A DNA stretch of 64,000 nt, from NCBI GenBank assembly GCA_036365455.1, contig JAWQUS010000019.1, positions 12,066,001-12,130,000 on the forward strand, written 5' to 3'. The position numbers and the translations under genes were made by a program. This stretch comes from Macrosoma leucophasiata (lineage: Eukaryota; Arthropoda; Insecta; Lepidoptera; Hedylidae). Below the pieces are notes generated by a model. The model was not told the DNA's origin and ran no database searches. It saw only the letters and a list, made by a program, of their open reading frames with translations. Of this stretch, positions 53,549 to 63,904 are shown piece after piece. Numbering within the stretch: the first letter of the stretch is position 1; each line of letters begins with the position of its first letter.

Positions 53549-53887
53549 ATCTATGTTTATTGTGAATATCTTTGATCTATTATGATGTACTATGTATTTA
53601 AAAATATTTCAATGATAATTATCTTCCACGAAACTTTAAGTCTAATCTTCACAACGATTGAATTAATTTTGAAAGCAGATTTAGTAAGAAATGTATGTAC
53701 ATCAAGTTCTAGTGCCTCCCAAGTACCTCTTAACCATATTAAAATTCTCCTTCCACCTACATGTAGTCTGGAAGAGATCGCTTTCAGCGATAAGACCGCC
53801 TGGTTGTATTGCCTATTTGCTATGCATCTACTTTTATTTTGTAAAAAATATTGGTGTACAATAAAGAATATTCTATTCTATTCTACA
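53549..53887 (+). mobile_element. RTE-like LINE 3' end
   Basis: The right part carries 'GAAGAGATCGCTTTCAGCGA', 'TAAGACCGCCTGGTTGTATT', polyadenylation-like 'CAATAAAGAATATTC' and a (TATTC)n tail, typical of lepidopteran non-LTR 3' UTRs. The 114-codon frame overlying it has no domain. Confidence 0.6.
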
Positions 53888-54091
53888 TCAATTTCATGGA
53901 AATCAAGAAGGTTCATTGAAAATTAAATAAGCCTAATAAATTAAGCTAGCTATCCGTTATTGAATTCACAAATAACATATAGCAAGCTTAACACAAAATA
54001 AAGTAAAAAGTCACAAGCCACTAAAACCGCGTAAAATGTAGACGCTCAGATTCTGGATCTAAAATGTATACTGCCAGTTACAAATGAAACC

Positions 54092-54245
54092 TAAATCAAG
54101 TGTTGAAACTAAAATAAATCAGTTGGGAAGCGTCCGTGAAATGCGAGCGGGAATTCATTAAGACCGAATTAATGTTAATTACTAAAGTTTGACGAATCAT
54201 TTATCTTGCTCATAGAAAAACGTTCTATTTTACTTGGTGACACAA
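54092..54245 (+). repeat. 150-bp direct repeat, copy 2
   Basis: Partner of 52865-53020. The intervening ~1.07 kb holds one TACTGG repeat and one LINE tail. Confidence 0.6.
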
Positions 54246-54296
54246 TTTTTTCCTTTGTGCTGTGGATCGCAAACTTTATTTGCTGTACGTCATTTA

Positions 54297-54345
54297 TGAA
54301 AAACCGGACAAGTGCGAGTTCGAATCGCGTGGTGAGGGTTCCGTA
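54297..54345 (+). mobile_element. GGGTTCCG-type element, 5' relic
   Basis: 'AAAACCGGACAAGTGCGAGT' then 'GTGAGGGTTCCGTAA'; only the start remains. Confidence 0.45.
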
Positions 54346-54359
54346 ATTTAAATAAATAT

Positions 54360-54549
54360 TCAGATGCGTTACCACACCTGAGGCCTAAGGTGTTATGCCC
54401 CTGTGCCGGAAATTACAAGGCCGTATATTACCATCTGACCGGAACACGATAGTGCTGAATACTACTACCATTTAGCAGCAAGAATATTAAGTAATGCGGT
54501 GGTGCTTACACCCTTGAGCTCCGTCACTGGAGCTCTGCCACCAGTAATG
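54360..54549 (-). mobile_element. TACTGG repeat A, 3' part missing
   Basis: Only the 5' two-thirds in reverse, with 'CAGATGCGTTACCACACCTG' at the broken edge. Confidence 0.7.
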
Positions 54550-55145
54550 CCTGTATCCCACATTCGTAAAAAAAGTGAACATCTTTCGGGTGTCAATACG
54601 CGTAAATTATTTTTAATTTATTATAAAAAAATCTCGCAATAAGAAAACTAACTTATGATAATTAAAATATATTTAAAATAAAATTAGAAGAAAAAACATG
54701 TACATGTATTTGTCGGTCTGTCTGTATCATTTAACGTTCAATTAACGAGCGCGAAGTTTATTTGAAAACTTATATTACACTATTTTTCCAAGGTCCAAAA
54801 AAGGTAAGCAGAACTAGTAATATATGCAAATGCTTTTAACAAGCCCACGCGGCAGTTCTCCCTTCAAAGAACAGTTTGTGACCAATAACAATAACAAAGT
54901 CCTTACCCTTCAACCTTTTCTTGTAAGGTACGGAACCTTTTGTAAGCTAAACATGCACAGAAGCAATTACAATTCGGTATTCGGGATCAAAGGTTCTGCT
55001 GGTAGTGGCAGAAGTGTTAGAAGGGAACATTCGTTGATTGTTTGTCGAATTTTGGATTACGCTGAAAGTTAATTTTGTAGGAATTTATGTACCTGTTTAG
55101 GCGTTGACACGACCCCGCCGCCTGCCAGTGGAATAGAATAAATAA
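54550..55145. other. Spacer
   Basis: An 82-codon frame (54824-55072) shows no known domain; no repeat recognised. Confidence 0.35.
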
Positions 55146-55151
55146 ATAATG

Positions 55152-55520
55152 ATATAATAATGACAACCCATTATACGTCCCACTGCTGGGCACGAGTCTC
55201 TCCCCTTTTTGGGGTGGAGGCCTGAAGCTTACTCCATCACGCTGCTCCAATGCGGATTGGTGGAGATACGGTTAGTGGCCAACCCGCTGTCTTGTTTTCC
55301 AACCACCCATAAGGCCTCCGACAAGGTCTAACGACTGCTATCTATGGATAGCAACCGGGACCGAACTTAACGGGGGCTTAACGTGCCCTCCAAAGCACGG
55401 AAACGCAAAGCGCATTTTTTGCCACTAGCGGGCACCCATCACACACCCGACCGCGCCCGTATCGCTTAACCGAGTAGATCGCTCCCGATTTACACCAGCC
55501 GCGGGGCCATTCACGCTTCC
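55152..55520 (-). mobile_element. 5S-SINE, full length, diverged
   Basis: Contains small duplications ('GGACCGAACTTAACGGGGGC', 'GGAAACGCAAAGCGC'). Core complement 'AGCGGGCACCCATC' has one change from the 5S-like box. Confidence 0.7.
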
Positions 55521-55554
55521 GAGAGTCCGGAATAGAGTACATTTTTTTCATATC

Positions 55555-55815
55555 ATTACATCAATTACAAGCAAGCACACAGTTTACATTGATGGAAAGT
55601 GACGTAATAATACTGCATGTAGCCTATAAACACCTACATGAAACCAGAGATTTCAATGTAGCTGCGTTGCCATTCTTGAAGCCTACTGTATTATGCCTCG
55701 CTGTCGGCAATTTCAGAGCTGTACATTACCACCTAACCGGAACACGATAGCGCTGAACACTACCAATTAGCGGCAAGTGCCTATATTAGGTAATGCGGTG
55801 CCTACGCCCGCGAGC
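55555..55815 (-). mobile_element. TACTGG repeat A, diverged
   Basis: Lacks the first ~20 bp of the 5' end and has an extra 'GTGCCTATATTAGG' variant; an old copy. Confidence 0.65.
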
Positions 55816-56144
55816 TATTTTTCTCTCCATTACTTTAAGGGTTTTTAAAATGTTTAACTACCTATGTTCAAATGATAATCACAATTTTACACTAGATTAT
55901 TTAATAATTCATCAGGCTTATCCTAATTGAAATGTGCTCAATTTGGCATTCATCCAGATCGCTTCAACATAACTCATTGCCTTACCAAACAAGCACAGGA
56001 TTATCGGCATTAAATCTTAAAACGTACACCTGCTCGAGATGGGCCAACGTAAGGCACAATTAAGCTGTTTAAAACCGTAAGGTGTAACCAGATGTTGAAA
56101 TGTTGTAAGGCATACGAAACCACCGTTTATTAATTTTACTAGCG
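55816..56144. other. Spacer
   Basis: Nothing recognised. Confidence 0.35.
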
Positions 56145-56400
56145 ACCCGCTCCGGCTTCGCTCGGGTGCAATGTTAGCTGCATTATTACTACAGTACTAA
56201 TCGATAGGGTTACTGATTATTGTCCCTTAAATACCTTTACATTTTTAGGGTTCCGTAGTAAACAAGGAACCCTTATAGTTTCGCCATGTACATCTGTCTG
56301 TCTGTCTGTCTGTCTGACTGTCCGTCCGCGGTTTAGCGCAAAAACTATCAGTACTAGAGACTTGAAATTTATCATAAGTACACCTCAATCACGCCGATAA
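56145..56400 (+). mobile_element. RTE-like 5' piece and GGGTTCCG-type fragment
   Basis: 56147-56190 'ACTAGCGACCCGCTCCGGCT' with 'CGGGTGCAATG', then 56250-56400 'TTAGGGTTCCGTAGTAAACA', 'GGAACCCTTATAGTTTCGCC' and (CTGT)n with 'CCGTCCGCGG'. Two families side by side, neither complete. Confidence 0.55.
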
Positions 56401-56908
56401 AAAAATTGATTTCGAAAAATCGATTTTTATATAGTGTGCGAATATAATTTTTCTATTTAATTAACTGTTCGTCACTTATCAAGGTATAATAAACGGCATG
56501 CAACTCCCATGAATCATTGATGACTCCAACCTATAGACATCTACCTAGACAAAAACTAGAGGTTCAAATATTATTATTACTGCTACCAACACCGCCCATC
56601 ATTTGGGGGATACACCATAATCGCCATGCTTTGCATGAGGGTAACGATCACAATGGCTGTAATTTTATCGGAAATCCACCAACAGCACAAAAAAAAACCT
56701 CAACACAAAAATCGCTTCAACTTACAACTTAAGACACAATAAGAACATTATGTGAATACAGCAGAAATCGTGTCTAGTTGCTAATAAGTCAGTACGTTTG
56801 AATTTACTGTTTGATCTTGTGGTTAATTGGCTGATAAAGTAAAACGCTTCGAACAGCTTTTAACTGCAACATTATTATAAACCAAGGATCCCTCGGAGTT
56901 CATAAAAT
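56401..56908. other. Spacer with one degenerate TACTGG relic
   Basis: 56493-56570 ('GGCATGCAACTCCCATG', 'CTATAGACATCTACC') is a badly decayed reverse tail of the TACTGG repeat. No gene. Confidence 0.4.
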
Positions 56909-57205
56909 GTAAGTTAACTTCATGCCTGTAATCCCCACATGGGTAGGCAGAGGTAAAATGTACGAATTTAAGCATAAATGAATACACCCACGATTCGCCG
57001 GTTACGTTTTGTCCCATGTGGTGGCGAGCCTATTGACATCGCCGGGCACATTACCAAACTTCGAGGTACTAGTAAACTTCCAAAAAATGGAAAAATCCCA
57101 ATAGAACCATAGATAAAGGGTATTGCACCGTTATCTCTAACATCCCTCGACAGGAACCGAACCCAGGCGTAGTTGTAGTGGCCTGCTACCACTAGGCTAC
57201 TGAGT
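56909..57205 (-). mobile_element. SINE-1, full length, diverged
   Basis: Reverse orientation. The B-box complement is altered ('GGAACCGAACCCAGG') and several bases of the head are lost. Confidence 0.7.
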
Positions 57206-57242
57206 TCATTCTTGGTTTAAATTAGGTTAAGGCATGCAGAAA

Positions 57243-57320
57243 GGGGAGAGACCCCCCAAAAAGGGGAGAGACTCATGCCCAACAGTGGGACGTATTATTA
57301 TTGGGTTGCCATTATTATTA
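57243..57320 (+). mobile_element. 5S-SINE tail fragment
   Basis: 'GGGGAGAGACTCATGCCCAA', 'CAGTGGGACGTATTATTATT'; the region 'GGGGAGAGACCCCCC' is a small duplication of the same words. Confidence 0.6.
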
Positions 57321-57321
57321 A

Positions 57322-57480
57322 GCCATGCAGAAAGAATGTCGAATGAGCGAATGATAGAATATACAATGCGATTGTAGACGGTGGAAGGAACCAAAAAAGA
57401 CCAAAACTGAACCCATCATCACTCTAACTCAAAGACGTCCACTTCTGGACAACTTCTGGCCTTCACCGTAGACGCTTACA
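57322..57480 (+). pseudogene. LINE C-terminal relic
   Basis: 'AGAATGTCGAATGAGCGAAT' translates to 'RMSNERM', the motif also in 9849-10300, followed by 'ACAATGCGATTGTAGACGG'. Then 57430-57480 resembles an RTE-like 3' end ('GACGTCCACTTCTGGAC'). Confidence 0.45.
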
Positions 57481-57663
57481 ACAGTGTTGTACGTCATTAG
57501 GGGAGAATATGCCGTAGTCGCGACGATAGGTTCTAGGTTTATTTTCCAGAGTTTTGAGGGTATATGTACGATCAAGCTTTGTAATATAAAAAAGACAGTC
57601 AGATTTTTGCATTTTTAGTGATCAAAGTTTAGTATAATTAAGAATTATTATGTAAATGTTGAA

Positions 57664-57986
57664 GCGCATGGCCCCTGGTAGCTGGTGTAGATCGCAAGCT
57701 ATCTACTCGGTTGTGCGATACGAGTGTGGTCAGGTGTGTGATGAATGACCGCTAGTAGCAAATTAAAATACACCGTTCCGTGCTTCAGAGGGCACGGTAA
57801 GCTGTCGGTCCCGGTTGCTATTGATAAATAGCAGTCGTTAAACCTTTTCGGAGGCCAACAATAACAATATATATCCACTCCACCAACCCGCATTGGAGCA
57901 ACGTGGTGGAGGGAGCTCCAGGAATCCTCCCAAAAAGGTGAGAGACTCGTGCCCAGCAGTGGGACTTTTCAAGGGTTGCCATTATA
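57664..57986 (+). mobile_element. 5S-SINE, only plus-strand full copy
   Basis: Forward orientation: head 'TGGCCCCTGGTAGCTGGTGT', 5S-like core degenerate ('GATGAATGACCGCTAG'), tail 'GAGACTCGTGCCCAGCAG'. About 40 bp after 'TTTCGGAGGCC' are replaced by 'AACAATAACAATATATATCC'. Confidence 0.7.
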
Positions 57987-58384
57987 TAAGTGGATATTAT
58001 CGCCGCAATATCTGTTCATTATAAAAATGTACGTATTTTCCATTTACTTGGCATCTAAGAGAATGGAAGTCATCTTCAACTTCGAAACATCTTGCTTTGG
58101 CACCTTCAATACTGAGCCAAGTTATGCCAAATCTCCAAGTCGACAGCTAAAGTACTTGAAAACTTACTAATCAACAAAATTTCAATTTAAAATCAGCGCC
58201 AGCCGTTGACTTACGAGTGTAGTTGTGAAGATTCAAACAACACTCGAATGAGACGCTTGGAGTGGTTTCGAGCAAATTGGAATTCACTGTGTTATAATAT
58301 TCAAGTGTGCATGTTGGTTGGTGGTGAAAAACTGACTGAGATTCTAGAATAGTAGATTTTTCAATATCAAATGATGCAGATGAT
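57987..58384. other. Spacer
   Basis: Nothing recognised; a minus 86-codon frame lacks domains. Confidence 0.35.
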
Positions 58385-58588
58385 TTACTGGTGGTGGAGT
58401 TCCGAGTGTAGGAGCTTGAGGGTGACACCATTATTACATATTCTCTGATGACACCTTAGGTCTCAGGGGTGGTAATGCATCAGCATTTTGACCGCTGGTT
58501 TTTGTGTAGGTTTCCATAGGCGGTAGTCATCACTTAAAATCAATGTGAGCTGCATGCTTGTTTGCCAATTTCCGAACATAAAAAAATA
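58385..58588 (+). mobile_element. TACTGG repeat B with deletion and Y relic
   Basis: 5' part to 'TTGAGGGTGACACC', then 'ATTATTACATATTCTCTGAT' (end of repeat Y) replaces ~90 bp before 'GACACCTTAGGTCTCAGGGG'. Looks like a deletion that removed most of a Y insertion and its host flank. Confidence 0.6.
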
Positions 58589-58605
58589 TCGTGTAAAAAT
58601 ATAAA

Positions 58606-58811
58606 AATACTAGCTCTTACCCGCGGCATCGCTTGCATTTCAAAAGTATTATATGTTAGTTACTTTTTATACCTCGAGGTATATACCTCGGCTCTTTGTA
58701 TACATATGTGTACAAAGTTTCATGGTTAAGTAGTTTTCGCGTGAAAATATAACAAATAAACTTACATTCTCACTCACAATATTAATAGCTTTTACCCGCG
58801 GCTTCAATCGC
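58606..58811 (+). mobile_element. RTE-like short element and start of a second
   Basis: 58610 'ACTAGCTCTTACCCGCGGCA' to 'CTCACTCACAATATTAATAG' is one unit; 58790 'GCTTTTACCCGCGGCTTC' begins a second, which continues after SINE-2 at 59043-59158 ('GTATCCTATGTTGCTTCTCA', 'GGTTAAGTTTTCGCGTGAAG'). Confidence 0.55.
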
Positions 58812-58819
58812 ATTTAAAC

Positions 58820-59034
58820 GACCCGGTTAGTCCAGCGGTGTGAGATGACCGTTTGATTCAAAGTGTCGCGGGTTCGATCCCCGCACCGGGACAATTATTT
58901 GTATGGCCTACAGGTAATTGTTTCGGGTCTGGGTGTTTGTGAATGTGTTGTTTGTGTACAACGGCACCCACGACACAGGTTTATACCTAATGTGGGGCTG
59001 TGAGTGTAAGCGTATTTTATTTATATATATATTT
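58820..59034 (+). mobile_element. SINE-2, full length, with 8-bp target duplication
   Basis: ATTTAAAC at 58812-58819 and 59035-59042. Head 'CCCGGTTAGTCCAGCGGTGT' (A-box region) and B box 'GGGTTCGATCC', with self-pairing 'CCCGGT'/'ACCGGG' ends like a tRNA acceptor. Tail 'ACGGCACCCACGACACAGGT', 'GTGGGGCTGTGAGTG', then T/A-rich end. Confidence 0.8.
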
Positions 59035-59157
59035 ATTTAAACCATTAACATCTTTCTTAAAAATATTTATTTTTTAGTGAAAAGTATCCTATGTTGCTTC
59101 TCATACCTCCAAGAATATGTGCACAAGATTCATGATGATCGGTTAAGTTTTCGCGTG

Positions 59158-59252
59158 AAGAGAATAGAATAGAATAGTTTTTATTTTGCCTTAAATGTGG
59201 TCATTACAAATCTTGAAAGTTACAGAACGTGTAAATTGTGGAACCAACTTCG
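59158..59252. mobile_element. Two LINE micro-fragments
   Basis: 59160-59185 (AATAG)n plus 'TTTTTATTTTGCC' is a non-LTR tail in reverse; 59222-59252 'CAGAACGTGTAAATTGTGGA' matches the RT frame at 29620 ('RTCKLWN'). Confidence 0.45.
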
Positions 59253-59254
59253 TA

Positions 59255-59484
59255 GTCACCACCGCATTACCTAATATAATTACCGCTAAATGGTAGTGTT
59301 CAGCACTATTGTATTCCGGTCAGGTGGTAATGTACGGCTCTGTAATTTCCGGCACAGAGGCATAACACCTAATACCTCAGGAGTGGCAGCGCATATACAT
59401 TTTGACCTCTGGTCATTGTGTGGGTGTCTATCGGCTGCAGTCATCACTTTCGCACATCGCTTTTTTTCCACTTTTATTACATAA
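59255..59484 (+). mobile_element. TACTGG repeat A, 5'-truncated
   Basis: Starts at 'AGTCACCACCGCATTACC'. The 3' end lacks the 'CTTAACATCAATGTGAACTG' block ('CATCACTTTCGCACATCGC'). Confidence 0.7.
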
Positions 59485-60169
59485 TAACGACGAACTTACA
59501 TTCGCACTTATAATTTTTAATGTATCTGTGGATTACTACAAGATGCAATTTGCTAGATAAACTATCCCCTGGAGACTTTAAAAGTGTCAGCGTGAAACAC
59601 AATCGCACGCTGGACCGAGTAATACATAAAAATAAAATGCACTTTAAAAGATTGAAAAAGAAAGCGCTTACAACATAAGACAGTCCAAAGATGTATTGTA
59701 TCTTATCAACTATAAAAGTTCTTTTGTGATATCACAGTTTATGTCCAACTTAACTGACCTTTGAAAAACTGAACTTTGAACTACAAGCTTGCTGGTATAT
59801 AGGTCATTTTAAATTGGATACTAGACGTCGCCAGTGTATAAAGATATGTCACGAAAGGGTGGTTGCGAACATTTTTGATCCGTGCTCTGAAAAACCGGGA
59901 CGACGAGGGGTCTTTATAAAACGGTTTATGGTCTCATGGAAGAAAATTGTTCGTGTTTGGAAAAGAATCGCGGTACATTTAATTCTTTGTTGTGTCCGCT
60001 GTATTTGTAATTGGGTTTTTATTGGGTGTAATTGAATTTGGTTGACAATACTTTTTTGTGAAGGTAAGGCGTGAGAATATTTTAAAAGGTTTTCTTAGAG
60101 TTGTCTTTACATTTGATTAAAAATTTAACCTTGAAGAAGACATATAAAAATCTTTTTCACTTCTACTAC
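59485..60169. other. Spacer
   Basis: No feature recognised; a 73-codon frame (59814-60035) lacks domains. Confidence 0.35.
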
Positions 60170-60449
60170 TCCAGAGATCCAGTAACGGAGCTCGTAGGCG
60201 TAGACACCACCGCATTACGTAATATGCTTGCCGCGAAATGGTAGTGTTCTGCACTATCGTGTTCCGGTCAGGTGGTTATGTACGTTTCTGTAATTACCGG
60301 CACAGAGGCATAACACCTTAGGCATCAAGAGTAACGCATCTGGATTTTGACCTAGGTCTTTGTGTAAGTGTCTATAGGCTGCAGTCATCACTTAACATCA
60401 ATGTGAGCTGCATGCTTCTTTGTCATTTCCATTACATACAAAAAAAAAT
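60170..60449 (+). mobile_element. TACTGG repeat A, nearly full length
   Basis: The first ~15 bp are diverged ('ACTCCAGAGATCCAGTAACG'); A tail present. Confidence 0.75.
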
Positions 60450-60451
60450 AA

Positions 60452-60558
60452 ACTCGCCACTGTTACATGGGCAAAAACATAACCTGCGAATCGTGGGAGT
60501 TTGTATGTATGCATTTACCTCTGCCTCCTCCTTGGGGGATTAGAAGCGTAAAGTTACG
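60452..60558 (+). mobile_element. SINE-1 tail fragment
   Basis: 'CGCCACTGTTACATGGGC' to 'GCGTAAAGTTACG', directly after the TACTGG repeat's A tail. Confidence 0.6.
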
Positions 60559-60765
60559 ATATTTTTTCTAATAGATCAATTATCCATAAAACCCTGAAGA
60601 GTGACCAGAAGAAAGGATATTTATTGAATAAAACACAATGAAGAAAGCTCTTAACTGAAATGTATGTCAGGCGTAACATTCTTCCGAACTAAACCTATCG
60701 ATCGTGAAATGACGATAGGGTTGTCACATAGCCGTTATAAAAAGCTACAATATATATTCGACTAG

Positions 60766-60975
60766 CGGCCTGCCTCGGCTTCACGCAGTTGCAATGTTAT
60801 CTACCCTCTCCTATTCATCTTAGCGTAATGTTATATCGTAAAGCCTTCTACGATAAATGGGCTATATAACACTAAAAGAATTTTTCTAATCGGACCAGTA
60901 GTTTCTGAGATTAGCGCGTTCAGGAAAATCAACAAACAAACTCTGCAGCTTTATAATATTAGTATAGATATAGAT
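60766..60975 (+). mobile_element. RTE-like short element, full length
   Basis: 'CGACTAGCGGCCTGCCTCGG' start, 'CCAGTAGTTTCTGAGATTAG' and 'TTTATAATATTAGTATAGAT' end. Both typical ends, ~210 bp, non-coding. Confidence 0.65.
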
Positions 60976-60994
60976 TATCATCGTTTAGCTAAAA

Positions 60995-61200
60995 GGAAGT
61001 CCATGCTTGGACAAAAGATTTCCCTTAAGATTGCCACAACGGAAGGTCCTGGGCCGCCCTCATACGATTGCTCACAATGTCGGTCGCGGTCCACTACCCA
61101 GTCGTCGGTCTACCTCATAGGTAACCACATCTAGCTTCGTCTTTCGGTACGCGGTCGCCTCTCAAGAACACTTCTGCACCAAGGGCCGCAAGTTCTTCGA
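60995..61200 (-). pseudogene. RTE-like LINE C-terminal fragment, decayed
   Basis: The minus strand encodes a broken 'TDDWV' region near 61100 and ends at the complement of 'GGAAGTCCATGCTTGGAC', the RTE-like 3' end also seen at 57430. Confidence 0.45.
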
Positions 61201-61208
61201 GCTATGTA

Positions 61209-61493
61209 CCCATTAATGGTGGTAGGGTTTCAGTGTAGAAGCTCGAGAGCGTAGGCACCACCGCATTACCTGATCTATCTGCCGCCAAATGGTAGAGTTC
61301 AGCAGTGTCGTGTTCGGGTTAGATGGTAATTTATGGCCCCGTAATTAATATCACAGAGTATGTCTCTGTCACACACAGAGCCATATTAAGGTCTTAGGGG
61401 TAGCAACGCATCTGCATTATGACCTCTGATCTTTGTGTAAGTATCTATAGGTTGCAGTCTTTCACTTAACATCAATGTGAACTGCATGAGTTT
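61209..61493 (+). mobile_element. TACTGG repeat B, head-to-tail with an A copy
   Basis: B markers 'GATCTATCTGCCGCC' and 'ATGGCCCCGTAATTAATATC'. A small duplication 'GTATGTCTCTGTCACACACA' is present. It has no A tail; 'AACTGCATGAG' runs straight into the next copy. Confidence 0.7.
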
Positions 61494-61789
61494 ACTGGTG
61501 GTAGAGCTCCAGTGACGGAGCTAACGGGCGTAGGCACCACCGCATAACCTAATTTACTTGCCACTAAGTGGTAGTGTTCAGCACTATCGTGTTCCGGTCA
61601 GGTGGTGATGTACGGCCCTGTATTTTCCGGCACAGAGGCATACCACCTTAGGCCTCAGGAATGGTAACGCATCTGTATTTTGATCTAGATCTTTTTGTGG
61701 GTGTCTATAGGCTCAGTCATCACTTAACATCAATGTGAACTACATGCTAGTTTGCCACTTCCATGACATAAAAAAAAATCGTCCAAACT
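61494..61789 (+). mobile_element. TACTGG repeat A, full length
   Basis: Starts exactly where the B copy stops, i.e. it inserted into or replaced that copy's last ~25 bases. A tail complete. Confidence 0.75.
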
Positions 61790-61829
61790 CTGCATAGTGA
61801 TTACGATAAAACATTCTGCACAACCCTAA

Positions 61830-61876
61830 CCAACACAAATACAAGTTTGTGTTGGCTTCTCTTGTAGTTACAAGAG
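61830..61876. repeat. Two adjacent small hairpins
   Basis: 61830-61839 pairs with 61846-61855 (10 bp) and 61859-61866 pairs with 61869-61876 (8 bp, 2-nt loop). Confidence 0.7.
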
Positions 61877-62065
61877 TTTGTCCATTATTTTATATCGAAC
61901 TCATCTTCCACTTAACAACGATTGGCGATTACAGTATTGTGTTCAAACTATTGACTAGAGATTGTTGTCGACTCAGGAAATATTTTATGATAACTAGCTG
62001 TGTGTAGTAATAACTAGTATAGATGTAAAAAAAGATGTGGTATGGTTAGGGCCTACCGCAGAATC

Positions 62066-62350
62066 TTCTGGTGGTAGAGCTTCAGTGACGGAGCTCGCGG
62101 GCGTAGGCACCACCGCATTACCTAATATACTTGCCGCTAAATGGTAGTGTTCAGCACTATCGTGTTCCGGTCAGGTGGTACGGCCCTGTAATTTCCGGCA
62201 CAGAGGCATAACACCTTAGGCCTCAGGAGTGGTAACACATCTGCATTTTGACCTTGGTCTTCATGTGGGTGTCTATAGGCTGCAGTCATCACTTAACATC
62301 AATGTGAACTGCATGTTTGTTTGCCACGCCCATTACATAAAAAAAAAACA
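62066..62350 (+). mobile_element. TACTGG repeat A, near consensus
   Basis: Closest to the apparent A consensus: 'GAGCTCGCGGGCGTAGGCAC', 'CTAATATACTTGCCGCTAAA'. Missing only 'AATGTA' in 'GGTGGTACGGCCC'. Starts at 'CTGGTGGTAGAGC'. Confidence 0.8.
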
Positions 62351-62535
62351 TTTCGTTAATTCAAATATGCTGCAATATTTTTTTAAAAAATTAAAAAAAA
62401 ATTGCTAACAAAATTTTAATTGGCAACCGGATATTCTCTAGATTATAAATATGTATAAAAATGATATATAAGTTTACAGCATATCTGGATGAACGAAATG
62501 ATTCTGCAGCGGGATCCTAACCTATAAATGGTTTT

Positions 62536-62812
62536 ATTTTTTTATAATGGGCAGGTGGTAAGCAAGCCTGCGGTTCACATTGACGTCAAGTGATGATTGC
62601 AGCCTAAAGACACACAAACACCAGAGGTCATGATGCAGATGTGTTACCACCCCTTAGACCTTAGGCGTTATGTCTCTGATAGTTATTACGGAGCCGTACA
62701 TTACCATCCAACCGGAACACGATAGTTCCGAATAATACCATTTGGTGGCAGATAGATTAGGTAATGCGGTGGTGCCTACACCCTTGAGCTCCTACCCTTG
62801 GTACCAGTAACC
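62536..62812 (-). mobile_element. TACTGG repeat B, full length
   Basis: Reverse copy with a left T run ('TTTATTTTTTTATAATGGGC'); 5' end altered to 'CCTACCCTTGGTACCAGTAA'. Confidence 0.75.
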
Positions 62813-62895
62813 TAGTATTTTATTTCCGCTTTTATACTAGCATGCATAAATTGAACATTGTTTCTCACTTTACATAAAACGAACCTTAAAAAAAA

Positions 62896-63199
62896 CGTAT
62901 CTTCACGCCCGTTATCCCCGAAGGGGTAGGCAGAGTTAAATGCATGCGTTCAATCATACATGCAAACATCCACGATACCCGGTTACGTTTTGGCCCATGT
63001 AACAGGCGACAGGCCTGTTGACATCTCCGGGCACATTACCAAACTTCGAGGTACTGGGAAACTTCCAGAAAATGGAAAAATCCCAATAGAACCAGAGATA
63101 AAGGATTCTTCGTTATCTCTAATATCCCCCGACCCGGGAATCGAACCCGGGACCTCAGCTTAGTAGTAGTGGCCTGCTACCACTAGGCTACTAAGGCAG
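62896..63199 (-). mobile_element. SINE-1, full length
   Basis: Reverse. The B-box complement is intact ('GGAATCGAACC', 63137-63147) and the A-box complement is in 'CCACTAGGCTA', so the pol III promoter looks preserved. Confidence 0.8.
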
Positions 63200-63904
63200 T
63201 TTAATATAAAAACTCTGATGAAACAGACCCAAACAAAATTAATAGTTTTATTTACTTTTAAACACAAAAGGGCGATCAAAATTGATGACCCTAACTTTGC
63301 TCATAAACTAATAACATTACCACCATTACAAAACAAAGTTATACAATAAAAATTTACTGACGAACCCATCATAATACAGAACTTGAAAGTCATACAAAAC
63401 GGTAAACGCTGGAATAGCTTCGAGGATTTTCTTCTAATTGCCTCCATTAGAAGTTTTTTAGCTATTAACTTGCGAATTCAAATCATTATAGACCTTATTC
63501 CGGTTAGCATAAGCAGCAATATAGCTAACGTAATTAGTTAGTAGGTCAGCAAAGACGTTTTTTGGTCTGTGAACTGGTCGATTGGTTTTTATCTTTGCAA
63601 ACACGAATGCATTTTAGTTCTGATTGTTTTTTTGCACCTGAATCGGTTTTATTTGGTAATTTGAGGTCTAATTTCTTAAATTTTTTTCTTCTCTCAACTG
63701 GTTTTCTAATTAAATTTGGCTCATTAAACAAATTGGGTTGTGAGTTTTCATGATCTTTTGCAATTGAGATGGAAATTTCAGTTCAGTTCTCATTAGTAAT
63801 TGAAAATACTGCAGACTGTTTTTTGTACCTATAAAAGTCAAGTATTTAGGTCGTTTAGGTGTCGAAATTAATGGGACGACCTTCTGTACTTGAAGTAATA
63901 AAAC
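63200..63904. other. Unique-looking stretch
   Basis: No gene or repeat recognised; short frames on both strands lack domains. Confidence 0.35.

Noticed and set aside
53582..53926. 114-codon plus-strand frame
   Set aside because: It overlies a LINE 3' UTR ending in AATAAA and a (TATTC)n tail, so it is non-coding.
58820..58892. Functional tRNA gene at the head of SINE-2
   Set aside because: The head continues into a SINE tail, lacks a terminator right after the tRNA-like part and has imperfect stems; it is the promoter head of a retroposon.
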